This document shows positions 48,984-58,009 of a stretch of DNA of 64,000 nt, one piece after another (the stretch's first letter is position 1; every line of letters begins with the position of its first letter). A model generated the notes under the pieces. The model was given only the letters and a program-made list of their open reading frames with translations, searched no databases and was not told where the DNA came from. Where the stretch lies: NCBI RefSeq assembly GCF_018863235.1, contig NZ_JAHKRS010000004.1, positions 186,001-250,000 of the forward strand, written 5' to 3'. The position numbers and the translations under genes were made by a program. This DNA comes from Pseudomaricurvus albidus (GTDB lineage Bacteria > Pseudomonadota > Gammaproteobacteria > Pseudomonadales > Cellvibrionaceae).

Positions 48984-51608
48984 TTACACCGCAACATCTT
49001 CTATCTGCAAGGCGGCAATTTTCTTGCCTTCGTCGTGCTTGGCCTGGAACTCGGCGATTTGGTCGAAGTTCAGGTAGCGGTAGATTTCGCTGGACATGGA
49101 ATTAAGATCTTTCGCGTACTCCATGTATTCCGCTGGCGTGGGCAGTTTGCCGAGAATGGCACCAACCGCAGCCAGCTCTGCCGAGGTCAGGTACACATTG
49201 GCACCATCACCCAGACGGTTGGGGAAGTTACGGGTAGAAGTAGACAGAACGGTACTGTTCGGAGCTACACGTGCCTGATTGCCCATGCACAGGGAACAGC
49301 CTGGCATTTCCATGCGAGCACCAGAGCGGCCGAAGATGTTGTAATAGCCTTCTTCCATCAGTACGTGTTCGTCCATTTTGGTGGGAGGAGACAACCACAG
49401 ACGGGTAGTGATACCGCCTTTGTGCTGATCCAGCAGTTTACCGGCAGCGCGGAAGTGACCGATGTTGGTCATGCAGGAGCCGATGAACACTTCGTCGACC
49501 TTGTCGCCAGCCACTTCAGACAGGAGTTTGGCATCGTCCGGGTCGTTCGGACAGCAGACAACGGGCTCTTTAACTTCGGCCAGATCGATTTCGATAACCG
49601 CAGCGTATTCCGCGTCGGCATCGCCTTCCATGAGGCTTGGGTTTTCCAGCCATTCTTCCATCTTCTGGGCGCGACGCTCCAGCGTACGAGGATCACCATA
49701 GCCGTCGGCGATCATGGAGCGAAGCAGGGTGATGTTGGAGCGCAGGTACTCGGCTACCGAGGTCTCGGACAGCTTGATGGTGCAACCTGCTGCAGAGCGC
49801 TCTGCAGAGGCGTCAGACAGCTCAAATGCCTGTTCGGCGGTGAGATGCTCCAGACCTTCAATTTCCAGAATGCGGCCGGAGAAGATGTTCTTTTTACCTT
49901 TCTTCTCGACGGTTAAAAGACCTTGTTGAATGGCATAGTAAGGAATCGCGTGTACCAGGTCGCGCAAGGTGATACCTGGCTCCATCGTGCCTTTAAAGCG
50001 CACCAGTACAGATTCAGGCATATCCAGTGGCATAACACCGGTAGCGGCGGCGAAAGCCACCAGGCCAGAACCTGCCGGGAAAGAGATGCCCATTGGGAAG
50101 CGGGTGTGGGAGTCGCCACCGGTACCGACAGTGTCAGGCAGCAGCATGCGGTTCAACCAGGAGTGAATAATTCCGTCGCCAGGGCGCAGGGAAACTCCGC
50201 CGCGGGTCATGATGAAGTCTGGCAGGGTGTGCTGGGTGTCGATATCCACAGGCTTGGGGTAGGCCGCCGTGTGACAGAAAGACTGCATGGTCAGGTCAGC
50301 AGAGAAGCCCAGACACGCCAGGTCTTTCAGTTCGTCACGGGTCATGGGCCCGGTGGTGTCCTGAGAGCCCACGGTGGTCATCTTGGGCTCGCAGTAGGTG
50401 CCGGGGCGGATACCCTGACCTTCGGGTAGACCGCAGGCACGGCCAACCATTTTTTGTGCCAGGGTAAAGCCTTTGCCGGAATCGGCTGGGGCTTCCGGTA
50501 CACGGAACAGGTCGCTGGCAGGCAGTCCCAGAGACTCACGCGCCTTGGTGGTCAGGCCACGGCCGATGATCAGGTTGATACGGCCACCAGCCTGAACTTC
50601 GTCCAGCAGGACGTCAGACTTCAGTTCGAATTCAGACAGGACGGAGCCGTCTTCAGCCAGAATCTTGCCTTCGTATGGTCGGATTTCAATCACGTCACCC
50701 ATGTTCAGCTCATCAACGGGGGCTTCGAAAACCAGAGCGCCAGCATCTTCCATGGTGTTGTAAAAGATAGGGGCGACCTTGCCGCCGATACAGACCCCGC
50801 CGCTGCGCTTGTTCGGCACGCCAGGGATGTCTTCACCAAAGAACCACAGTACAGAGTTGGTAGCGGACTTGCGGGAAGAGCCGGTACCCACAACGTCACC
50901 AACAAACGCGACAGGCAGGCCTTTGGCCTTGATGTCGTCGATTTGTTTCATGGGGCCGGTAACGCCGTGCTCTTCAGGAGTCAGCCCTTCACGAGTCATT
51001 TTGAAGGCGGCACGTGCATGCAGCGGGATGTCCGGGCGGCTCCAGGCATCTGGAGCAGGGGACAAGTCATCGGTATTGATTTCGCCGGTGACTTTAAAGA
51101 CGGACATTTTGATGCTTTCAGCCACCTTGTCACGCTTGGTGAACCACTCGCCGTCGGCCCAGGACTGCATAACCGCTTTGGCGTTCTCGTTGCCGGCTTT
51201 GGCTTTCTCTTCCACATCGTGGAAAGCGTCAAACATCAACAGAGTGTGTTTCAGTTCTTCGGCTGCAAGGGCGCCCAAATCGGCATCCTCCAGAGCGGCA
51301 ACCAGAGTCTCAATGTTGTAACCACCGTGCATGTTGCCCAGCAATTTGATGGCCGAAACTTTATCGATCAGTGGAGAAGAGGCTTCGCCATTGACAATAG
51401 CAGACAGGAATCCGGCTTTTACATAAGCAGCTTCGTCGACACCGGGGGGAACACGATCGGTCAGAAGCTCCAGGATGGCGTCTTCTTCACCAGCTGGCGG
51501 ACTTTTCAGCAGTTCCACCAGACCTGCAACTTGTTCGGCATTCAGTGGTTTGGGCGGCACACCTTCGGCCGCACGCTCTTCGACGTGTTTACGGTAAGCT
51601 TCTAGCAC
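48984..51608 (-). CDS. acnB: Aconitase B (bifunctional aconitate hydratase 2/2-methylisocitrate dehydratase)
   Basis: The 874-residue enzyme isomerises citrate and isocitrate and can act on 2-methylisocitrate. It follows E. coli AcnB from end to end: a HEAT-like N-terminus with [18 protein letters not shown], the swivel domain with [15 protein letters not shown] and [30 protein letters not shown], and the 4Fe-4S cysteines in [10 protein letters not shown] and GCSLCMGNQ. The GTG at 51608 has AGAGGA seven bases upstream and aligns with the E. coli start; the frame to 51638 is not needed. A second AcnB-type gene lies upstream on the same strand, ending before a terminator. Confidence 0.96.
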   Translation of the reverse strand: MLEAYRKHVEERAAEGVPPKPLNAEQVAGLVELLKSPPAGEEDAILELLTDRVPPGVDEAAYVKAGFLSAIVNGEASSPLIDKVSAIKLLGNMHGGYNIETLVAALEDADLGALAAEELKHTLLMFDAFHDVEEKAKAGNENAKAVMQSWADGEWFTKRDKVAESIKMSVFKVTGEINTDDLSPAPDAWSRPDIPLHARAAFKMTREGLTPEEHGVTGPMKQIDDIKAKGLPVAFVGDVVGTGSSRKSATNSVLWFFGEDIPGVPNKRSGGVCIGGKVAPIFYNTMEDAGALVFEAPVDELNMGDVIEIRPYEGKILAEDGSVLSEFELKSDVLLDEVQAGGRINLIIGRGLTTKARESLGLPASDLFRVPEAPADSGKGFTLAQKMVGRACGLPEGQGIRPGTYCEPKMTTVGSQDTTGPMTRDELKDLACLGFSADLTMQSFCHTAAYPKPVDIDTQHTLPDFIMTRGGVSLRPGDGIIHSWLNRMLLPDTVGTGGDSHTRFPMGISFPAGSGLVAFAAATGVMPLDMPESVLVRFKGTMEPGITLRDLVHAIPYYAIQQGLLTVEKKGKKNIFSGRILEIEGLEHLTAEQAFELSDASAERSAAGCTIKLSETSVAEYLRSNITLLRSMIADGYGDPRTLERRAQKMEEWLENPSLMEGDADAEYAAVIEIDLAEVKEPVVCCPNDPDDAKLLSEVAGDKVDEVFIGSCMTNIGHFRAAGKLLDQHKGGITTRLWLSPPTKMDEHVLMEEGYYNIFGRSGARMEMPGCSLCMGNQARVAPNSTVLSTSTRNFPNRLGDGANVYLTSAELAAVGAILGKLPTPAEYMEYAKDLNSMSSEIYRYLNFDQIAEFQAKHDEGKKIAALQIEDVAV

Positions 51609-51787
51609 GGCGGTATCCTCTATGTTGTGTGACGACACACATACCTGCCGCCACTTGATGAGTTGTGGTCAGGTAAATATAGCAGCTAGTGAAATAATCG
51701 AGGGGTGCCTGAGGGCTCTGGCTTCCTCAGATTCATCGAAGTGACCGGATATAAGCAGGGCTAGGACTACATTACGGGGGCAAGACG

Positions 51788-51823
51788 AAAAAAGCCCCGC
51801 AGACTTGGTCTGCAGGGCTTTTT
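51788..51823 (-). terminator. Terminator after the second aconitase gene
   Basis: aaaaagcccc-gcaga pairs with tctgc-agggcttttt around CTTGG, with a U-run on the minus strand. It separates the two aconitase genes into different transcripts. Confidence 0.88.
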
Positions 51824-51885
51824 GTTAAGTGCAGTTTCAGCACAAGCCAATTAGCGAATGCCAATCAGCTTAAAGCCAGCTGAAC

Positions 51886-54684
51886 TTAGCCAACAATTCT
51901 CACTGGCTCGGCTTCTACGGCCAGGTCAGCAGATGGTGGCGCGAAGTCAGTCAGGTTAATACCTTCAACGGCTTCTTTGTACTCCTCGATAGTAGGCGTA
52001 CGACCCAGGATGGTAGACAGAACCACCAGAGGGGTGGAGCCCAGCAGGGATTCACCTTTCTTTTCGTCGGTGTCAGCTACTACGCGGCCCTGGAACAGGC
52101 GGGTAGAGGTTGCCAGTACAGTATCGCCAGGTTCAGCTTTTTCCTGGTTACCCATACACAGGTTACAGCCTGGGCGTTCCAGATACAGGATGTTCTCGTA
52201 TTTGGTACGAGCAGCGCCTTTAGGGGCGTTGTCGTCAAATTCGAATCCAGCGTACTTCTGCAGCAGAGCCCAGTCGCCTTCGGCTTTCAGCTCGTCGACG
52301 ATGTTGTAGGTTGGTGGTGCAACAACCAGTGGCGCTTTAAAGGTGATGTCACCTTTCTTCTCCAGGTTACGCAGCATCTGAGCGATGATTTGCATGTCGC
52401 CTTTGTGAACCATACAAGAACCGACGAAGCCCAGGTCAACTTTCTTGTTGCCGCCATAGTAGGAAACAGGGCGAATAGTATCGTGGGTGTAGCGTCTGGA
52501 AGCGTCCTCGTTGTTGACGTCCGGGTCAGCGATCATTGGCTCGTCGATTTGATCCAGATCCACAACAACTTCTGCGTAGTACTTGGCATTGTTGTCCGGA
52601 GCCAGAGCAGGGGTTTCACCAGACTTGATTTCAGCGATACGCTTGTCAGCCAGGTCGATCAGGCGCTGCAACATGTTGTCGCGGTTTTCCATGCCCTTGT
52701 CGATCATGATCTGGATGCGGGACTTGGCCAGCTCCAGAGACTTGATCATGGTTTCATTGTCAGAAATACAGATAGAGGCTTTAGCCTTCATTTCTGCAGT
52801 CCAGTCAGTGAAGGTAAAGGCCTGGTCAGCCATCAGAGTACCGATTTGTACTTCGATAACACGACCCTGGAACACGTTCTCGCCCTTGAACTGCTTCAGC
52901 ATCTGAGCCTGAGTCGCGTGTACAACATCACGGAAATCCATGTGTGGCTGCATGTGACCCTTGAAGGTAACCTTAACAGACTCAGGAATTGGCATGGCAG
53001 ACTCACCAGTGGCCAGTGCAACGGCTACAGTACCGGAGTCGGCACCGAAGGCAACGCCTTTGGACATACGGGTGTGGGAGTCGCCGCCGATGATGATGGC
53101 GCGATCGTCAACAGTGATGTCGTTCAGAACTTTGTGAATTACGTCGGTCATGGCCGGGTAGACACCCTTTGGATCACGGGCAGTGATCAGGCCGAAGTTG
53201 TTCATGAAGGACATCAATTTGGGGATGTTGGCCTTGGCTTTGGCATCCCAAACAGAGGCAGTGTGACAGCCAGACTGGTAGGCACCGTCAACGCTAGGAG
53301 AGATAACAGAAGCGGCCATCGCTTCCAGTTCCTGAGCAGTCATAGGACCGGTAGTATCCTGGGAGCCTACGATGTTTACTTTAACGCGAACGTTGGAGCC
53401 AGCGTGCAGTGGGGTCTTGGAGTTAACACCTACGGCATTACGGTTAAAGATTTTCTCAACAGCGGTCAGACCCTGACCTTCGTGAGAAATTTCTTTTGAA
53501 GGTGCGTAAACCTGTGGTGCTTCAATACCCAGTGCGTCGGCAGCAAATGTTTGCAACTTCTTACCGAAGGTCACTGCGTAGGAGCCGCCTGCTTTCATGA
53601 ATTCCATTTTTTGAGGAGTGAAAGCGCTGGAAATATCAACCAGTTCTTTGTCGCCGTTGTACAGCTTCTTGGCTTTGGTATCGATGGTCAGAACGGTACC
53701 GGTGGCTACAGAGTAGGCTTCTTCCAGTACTGGATCGCCGTTTTCGTCGGTCACAGTGTTGCCGTCAGCGTCTACTTTCTTAACCCAGTTTTTCAGGTCC
53801 AGACCAATACCGCCGGTTACATCAACTGTGGTCAGGAAGATAGGAGCAATACCGTTGGTACCCGCTACTACTGGCGCAATGTTGATGAAAGGAACGTATG
53901 GGCTGGCTTGCTTGCCGGCCCACAGGGCGACGTTGTTCACACCGGACATACGGGAAGAACCTACGCCCATGGTGCCTTTTTCGGCAATCAGCATGACTTT
54001 GGCGTTTGGATGCTTCTTCTGCAGGGCAACGATTTCTTGCTGAGCTTCCGGGGTGATCATGCACTGGCCGTGCAGTTCACGGTCGGCACGGGAGTGAGCC
54101 TGGTTACCAGGAGACAGCAGGTCAGTAGAGATATCACCTTCGGCGGCGATATAGGTAACCACTTCAATTTTTTCTTCAACTTCTGGCAGCTTGGTGAAGA
54201 ACTCGGCCTTCGCGTAGCTTTCCAGAATCTCTTTGGCGATAGCATTGCCTTCTTTATAGGCAGCTTCGAGGCGATCATAGTCGGCTTCGTACAGGAATAC
54301 CTGAGTTTTCAGAACTTCAGCAGCCTGTTTGGCAACAGCTTCATCAGCAGAAAGGGCCAGGTCCAGCAGAACCTCGATAGAAGGGCCACCTTTCATGTGC
54401 GAGAGCAGTTCGAAAGCGAATTCAGGGGTGATTTCTGCGACAGCAGCTTCGCCGAGAATGATTTCTTTCAGGAACTTGGCTTTTACGCCTGCAGCAGGGG
54501 TTGTGCCGGGGAGGGTGTTATAGATGAAGAACTTCAGAGAATCTTCACGGTGCTCATTACCAGTATCTTTGATTTGGGCAATGATTTCTGACAGCAGTTC
54601 AGCGCTGTCGATTGGCTTAGGGTTCAACCCCAGATCCTTTTTACGGGTGGCGATTTCATCCAAGTATTCTGAATATAAGCTCAT
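51886..54684 (-). CDS. Second AcnB-type aconitase, Bacteroidota-like form
   Basis: The 932-residue protein is an AcnB-type aconitase but only distantly like its neighbour. Fe-S cysteines are kept in GSCMVHKGDM and GCNLCMGNQE, and [21 protein letters not shown] and GGDSHTRMSKG are present. A KVDADGNTVTDENGDPVLEE insert near residue 300 is absent from AcnB of E. coli. Whole stretches such as HREDSLKFFIYNTLPGTT and EGDISTDLLSPGNQAHSRAD match, from memory, the aconitase of Bacteroidota. It may be the housekeeping aconitase, a 2-methyl(iso)citrate enzyme or a stress isozyme; the sequence does not decide. AGGAGG precedes the ATG. Confidence 0.92.
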   Translation of the reverse strand: MSLYSEYLDEIATRKKDLGLNPKPIDSAELLSEIIAQIKDTGNEHREDSLKFFIYNTLPGTTPAAGVKAKFLKEIILGEAAVAEITPEFAFELLSHMKGGPSIEVLLDLALSADEAVAKQAAEVLKTQVFLYEADYDRLEAAYKEGNAIAKEILESYAKAEFFTKLPEVEEKIEVVTYIAAEGDISTDLLSPGNQAHSRADRELHGQCMITPEAQQEIVALQKKHPNAKVMLIAEKGTMGVGSSRMSGVNNVALWAGKQASPYVPFINIAPVVAGTNGIAPIFLTTVDVTGGIGLDLKNWVKKVDADGNTVTDENGDPVLEEAYSVATGTVLTIDTKAKKLYNGDKELVDISSAFTPQKMEFMKAGGSYAVTFGKKLQTFAADALGIEAPQVYAPSKEISHEGQGLTAVEKIFNRNAVGVNSKTPLHAGSNVRVKVNIVGSQDTTGPMTAQELEAMAASVISPSVDGAYQSGCHTASVWDAKAKANIPKLMSFMNNFGLITARDPKGVYPAMTDVIHKVLNDITVDDRAIIIGGDSHTRMSKGVAFGADSGTVAVALATGESAMPIPESVKVTFKGHMQPHMDFRDVVHATQAQMLKQFKGENVFQGRVIEVQIGTLMADQAFTFTDWTAEMKAKASICISDNETMIKSLELAKSRIQIMIDKGMENRDNMLQRLIDLADKRIAEIKSGETPALAPDNNAKYYAEVVVDLDQIDEPMIADPDVNNEDASRRYTHDTIRPVSYYGGNKKVDLGFVGSCMVHKGDMQIIAQMLRNLEKKGDITFKAPLVVAPPTYNIVDELKAEGDWALLQKYAGFEFDDNAPKGAARTKYENILYLERPGCNLCMGNQEKAEPGDTVLATSTRLFQGRVVADTDEKKGESLLGSTPLVVLSTILGRTPTIEEYKEAVEGINLTDFAPPSADLAVEAEPVRIVG

Positions 54685-54937
54685 TCAAACCTCCTGAAGG
54701 CTGCTGGCACGGTTGATGCCTCTAATATGTCGTTGTTTACTCACGGGGCCAGGATCTCTGGACCATGAGGCTATCGATGACCCACATCGATGGTTAAGGG
54801 GGTGTTTGTTGCTACATCGCTAGTTACTACGTAGCTTGCTTTTATCGATTGCTGCTACCATCAGCTGACAATCCGGTGGGGATATTGGCCGATCGTTAGG
54901 TAGTTTGACTACAAAATCCACCCTTAACGGGGCGCGA

Positions 54938-54966
54938 ATTGTACACGAAACCCTTGCTTTAGTTAA
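54938..54966 (-). promoter_or_regulatory. Candidate promoter of the second aconitase gene
   Basis: On the minus strand TTAACT and TACAAT are 17 bases apart, matching four and five of six consensus bases. Transcription would start near 54931. Confidence 0.5.
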
Positions 54967-54985
54967 GATCTCTTGGAAATCAGCT

Positions 54986-55004
54986 ACTTATAATCATTAT
55001 AAGT
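54986..55004. promoter_or_regulatory. 19-bp perfect palindrome with a Fur-box-like core
   Basis: ACTTATAAT-C-ATTATAAGT is a 9-1-9 perfect palindrome. Its centre, ATAATCATTAT, equals the core of the Fur 7-1-7 site (TGATAATCATTATCA). It lies 20 bases upstream of the -35 element of the candidate promoter for the second aconitase gene. Confidence 0.55.
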
Positions 55005-55193
55005 GGGACGAATAATGACCTGTGTGCCAGTGCTAGAAATCAACACGATCTATCTGGGTTGGCTGTTTAGGCGTTCTGGTAAGGGGTCGGTTCTACTCAC
55101 AATTTACTAAGAATACAGGCCTTTTATGGCATCTGTGTGGCACTGCAAGACGAAAAACGGGTCAATTTCAGGCCGGTGTTAACCTTATTAAGT

Positions 55194-55415
55194 TCAACAG
55201 CCCCGAGTAATGACGAATTCATCTTCGGCAACCTGCTCCAGTTGGTAAAGCAACAGCGCCTTGAGCTCTTCCGGTGAGTGATGCTTGGCGAGTTGAGTGA
55301 GTAATTCGGTGAGAAGGGCACGGCTCATGGCTTCTGTGCTCATGCTTCTGTCATTATCCGCTTTAGATATTGCACTTTGAATGTGTTCCTGAGCGATCAA
55401 AAATTCACCGGCCAT
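55194..55415 (-). CDS. Small conserved protein of unknown function
   Basis: The 73-residue acidic, helix-rich protein (MAGEFLIAQEHIQSAISKAD to the end EFVITRGC) has no membrane segment. I recall similar short proteins next to acnB in Pseudomonas-type genomes, ending in a TRGC-like tail, but no function. It is followed on the minus strand by the long leader of the second aconitase gene. Confidence 0.65.
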   Translation of the reverse strand: MAGEFLIAQEHIQSAISKADNDRSMSTEAMSRALLTELLTQLAKHHSPEELKALLLYQLEQVAEDEFVITRGC

Positions 55416-55618
55416 GATGGGTCCTCACGAGAAGCGGCTGATATCGTCTCTACGATGCCATATAATCCTACGATTCATCGTTGAGGCAGATCAAGCAGGG
55501 TGCATAACGGTTTGTGCCTGACTAAAAAATGATCTCTCTTGGGTGAGCTATGGCTTGGGTTGTGAGTGTCGAGTGGATCTTGCTCATGGCTGAATGGAAA
55601 CGGGATAGATAGAAGCGC

Positions 55619-56062
55619 ATGTTTAAACGGGTAAAAACACCGTGTGTGGGCGTATGCTCCACAGGAATAGGGGATCAGGTGTGTCGTGGCTGTAAACGCT
55701 ATGCGCACGAAGTGGTCAATTGGAATGCTTACTCTAATGAACAGCGACTTCTGATTGCTGAACGCCTGGAAGGCTTTCTGGCCCAGGTGGTTGGCAACAA
55801 ATTGCGAATTACCGATCAGGCTCAATTGCTGGCAGCGATCAAACATCAACAAGTACAGTTCAATGAAGATCTGGATCCCTACTGTTGGGTGTTCAGCCTT
55901 CTGAAAGCCGGGGCCAGTCAAATCCATGACCTGTCTGTCTACGGGCTTGCCTATCAGCCTGGTTGGCAGGGGGTGTCACTAGTTGATATCAAAACAGCTA
56001 TCGATCAGGACTATTACACCTTGTCCTGTGCCCATTACGACCGATATTTCCCGGCGGCCTAG
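55619..56062 (+). CDS. DUF1289 protein with a four-cysteine site
   Basis: The 147-residue protein begins with the DUF1289 domain: CVGVCSTGIGDQVCRGCKR (about 9-27) gives C-x3-C-x8-C-x2-C, a likely iron-sulfur or zinc site, and VNWNAYSNEQRLLIAERL follows. The C-terminal 80 residues are less common and contain DPYCWVFSLL. Short DUF1289 proteins are widespread and of unknown function. It is 53 bases upstream of miaE on the same strand, and may share the transcript. The ATG at 55619 is not preceded by a clear ribosome-binding site. Confidence 0.85.
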   Translation: MFKRVKTPCVGVCSTGIGDQVCRGCKRYAHEVVNWNAYSNEQRLLIAERLEGFLAQVVGNKLRITDQAQLLAAIKHQQVQFNEDLDPYCWVFSLLKAGASQIHDLSVYGLAYQPGWQGVSLVDIKTAIDQDYYTLSCAHYDRYFPAA

Positions 56063-56115
56063 TCTTTCCTGAAGCGGTTTGACTTAAAGTAAATATTAAA
56101 CGGATCCCGAATTTC

Positions 56116-56751
56116 ATGAGTGCTGTTTCAATTTCCCCCATCCTGGATTTTCTGCGTTGTCGTACCCCGCAGGCGTGGATCGACCGCGCACTTGAGGATC
56201 TGGAAACCATTCTTCTGGATCATGCTGCCAATGAGTTGAAGGCTGCTCAATCAGCCATGACCATGATGGCAAAAAATCCCTCCAAGATTGATCTCCTGAA
56301 TAAAATGAGCCGTCTGGCCCGTGAAGAATTAGTGCATTTCGAGCAGGCGCTGAAGATTCTGAAAAAACGCGGCATTACCTACCGTCCATTAAAGGCCAGC
56401 ACTTACGCCTCCAAAATGTCCAGGCATATTCGCAAAGAGCAGCGGGAAAACTTTATCGATACATTGATAGTAGGCTCGATCATTGAAGCACGCTCCTGTG
56501 AGCGGTTTGATGCCCTGGCGCCGTATCTGGACGATGAGCTGAAAAAGTTTTACCTCTCGCTGCTAAAGTCCGAAGCCCGTCATTTCAAGGATTATCTGAC
56601 TCTGGCGCAATCGTATTCCGAAGAAGACATCCAGCCGCGGGTGGATTTCTTTTTGGATGAAGAAGAAAAGGCCATCACTCGGCCAGACAAGCTGTTTCGT
56701 TTGCATTCTGGATTGCCGGTCGAGCCTGTTTATCCGAAGGTTGCCAGCTAA
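56116..56751 (+). CDS. miaE: tRNA-(ms2io6A37) hydroxylase MiaE
   Basis: The 211-residue nonheme diiron monooxygenase hydroxylates ms2i6A at position 37 of tRNAs reading UNN codons. The ferritin-like four-helix bundle shows the metal ligands in AREELVHFEQ, IEARSCERF and SEARHFKDY. Length and start (PILDFLRCRTPQAWIDRAL) match the family. The next gene, a ferredoxin reductase, starts at the base directly after its stop codon, so the two are tightly coupled. Confidence 0.94.
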   Translation: MSAVSISPILDFLRCRTPQAWIDRALEDLETILLDHAANELKAAQSAMTMMAKNPSKIDLLNKMSRLAREELVHFEQALKILKKRGITYRPLKASTYASKMSRHIRKEQRENFIDTLIVGSIIEARSCERFDALAPYLDDELKKFYLSLLKSEARHFKDYLTLAQSYSEEDIQPRVDFFLDEEEKAITRPDKLFRLHSGLPVEPVYPKVAS

Positions 56752-57783
56752 GTGACAAAAACCTCTCCGCTAGCTGTAGTTCATTTTCAGGATCAAACGG
56801 CCGAAATGCAGTGCGAAGAGTCTGTCCTGGAAACCCTCTTGCGTGTTGGACACAAGGTTCCCAACAGTTGCCGCGTGGGGTTGTGTCAGTCATGTTTGTT
56901 AAAGAGTGATGAATCTTTTCTCAAACAGGATCACCTCGTGCGTGAAAATGCCCAGCAGGGGCTGAGTGATCAACAGATCCAAAGTCATCACTTTTTATCC
57001 TGCTGTTGCTATCCGGAAGGGGAATTGTTCGCTGAAAAACCAGATCGCAACATGGATTGGCTGGTTGAGGTGACTGGCCATGAGCTGATATCTCCGACGG
57101 TGTTGGAATTGCGCATGAAAGCCGAGGGTCGCTGGCAGCCCGGGCAACATGTGCTGTTGTGGAAAGATGATCTGAATGCACGTTCTTATTCGATTGTGAG
57201 TCATCCCGATCGGGATGGTGAGTTGGTGTTGCACATTGCTCTTCATCAGCGTGGCGTTGTCAGTCGATGGTGTCATGCGGAGGTAAAAGTCGGTGATCGG
57301 CTGCGTCTGACTGAGCCTAGTGGGTATTGTGTCTATGATGTTCAGGATTCTGACAGGTCCCTTTTAATGGTGGCTGTGGGAACGGGATTGGCGCCTGTGT
57401 ATGGTGTGCTGCAGGAAGCTCTGGCACAGGGGCACAGTGGCAATATAGATGTCTATCTGTGTGCCAGTCCGCACGCTGAGCCTTATCTCTGTGAACAGCT
57501 TTTGGGGCTGGCGGCGCATCACGGTCAATTGCAGGTAAATATTGTTCAGGCCGCCCCTGTTCAAGCCGCTACGCCTCCGAATCCTGCCTCTGAAGCTCAG
57601 ACTTTGATGGATGCTGTAAAAAAGCATCACTCCTCATTAAGAGGCGCCAAAGTCTATTTGTGTGGCGAGGGGGCGATGATTAACGACTTTAAAAAACTCT
57701 GTTTTTTTGCTGGAGCAAGCCGCCATGACATTGTGGTGGAAGAGTTTGTGCTGGCAGCTCAAACAAACTATCCGTCCAGCTAA
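56752..57783 (+). CDS. 2Fe-2S ferredoxin-NAD(P)H reductase, probable electron donor of MiaE
   Basis: The 343-residue protein combines a plant-type 2Fe-2S domain with a flavin reductase. The first part has NSCRVGLCQSCLLK with the fourth cysteine in FLSCCCYP. The FAD domain has ARSYSIVSHP, the NAD(P) domain has VAVGTGLAPVYGVL, and the protein ends EEFVLAA. It is organised like the reductases of soluble diiron monooxygenases. GTG start directly after the miaE stop (taaGTG). MiaE needs an electron donor, so this reductase is the obvious candidate; the pairing is inference from context. Confidence 0.9.
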   Translation: MTKTSPLAVVHFQDQTAEMQCEESVLETLLRVGHKVPNSCRVGLCQSCLLKSDESFLKQDHLVRENAQQGLSDQQIQSHHFLSCCCYPEGELFAEKPDRNMDWLVEVTGHELISPTVLELRMKAEGRWQPGQHVLLWKDDLNARSYSIVSHPDRDGELVLHIALHQRGVVSRWCHAEVKVGDRLRLTEPSGYCVYDVQDSDRSLLMVAVGTGLAPVYGVLQEALAQGHSGNIDVYLCASPHAEPYLCEQLLGLAAHHGQLQVNIVQAAPVQAATPPNPASEAQTLMDAVKKHHSSLRGAKVYLCGEGAMINDFKKLCFFAGASRHDIVVEEFVLAAQTNYPSS

Positions 57784-58009
57784 TCTGCCAGGCGCTTCTG
57801 CAAACGGACTAACGTTCAGGTTTGTCGTTGAAATTGTTGATTTTGCCGATGACAGACAAATCCGATAAAAGTCCGAACCCATAAAACCAGTTCAACGGCT
57901 CCCGAAAACCCCAAGGTGCGACAAGGTAGAAAGGAGAGAGGCCGGAATTCGTCTATGATTGCATAACCGTGTGTCTCCGCGGCGTTGGTCATGTGCAAGG
58001 GTGTATTTG

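Larger units (their letters stand above)
54685..55193. other. 509-base region: leader and promoter of the second aconitase gene
   Basis: A candidate promoter near 54938-54966 implies a leader of about 245 bases before the aconitase start. The leader contains repeated ATCGAT motifs (two within 54771-54791) and a long-range complement between gttaagggggtg (about 54793-54804) and cacccttaac (about 54919-54928). No gene is seen. Confidence 0.5.

Noticed and set aside
50454-51605. A 383-codon plus-strand frame antisense to acnB, and a similar 346-codon one at 53551-54591.
   Set aside because: Long antisense frames follow from the codon bias of the strongly expressed aconitase genes; composition is not protein-like.
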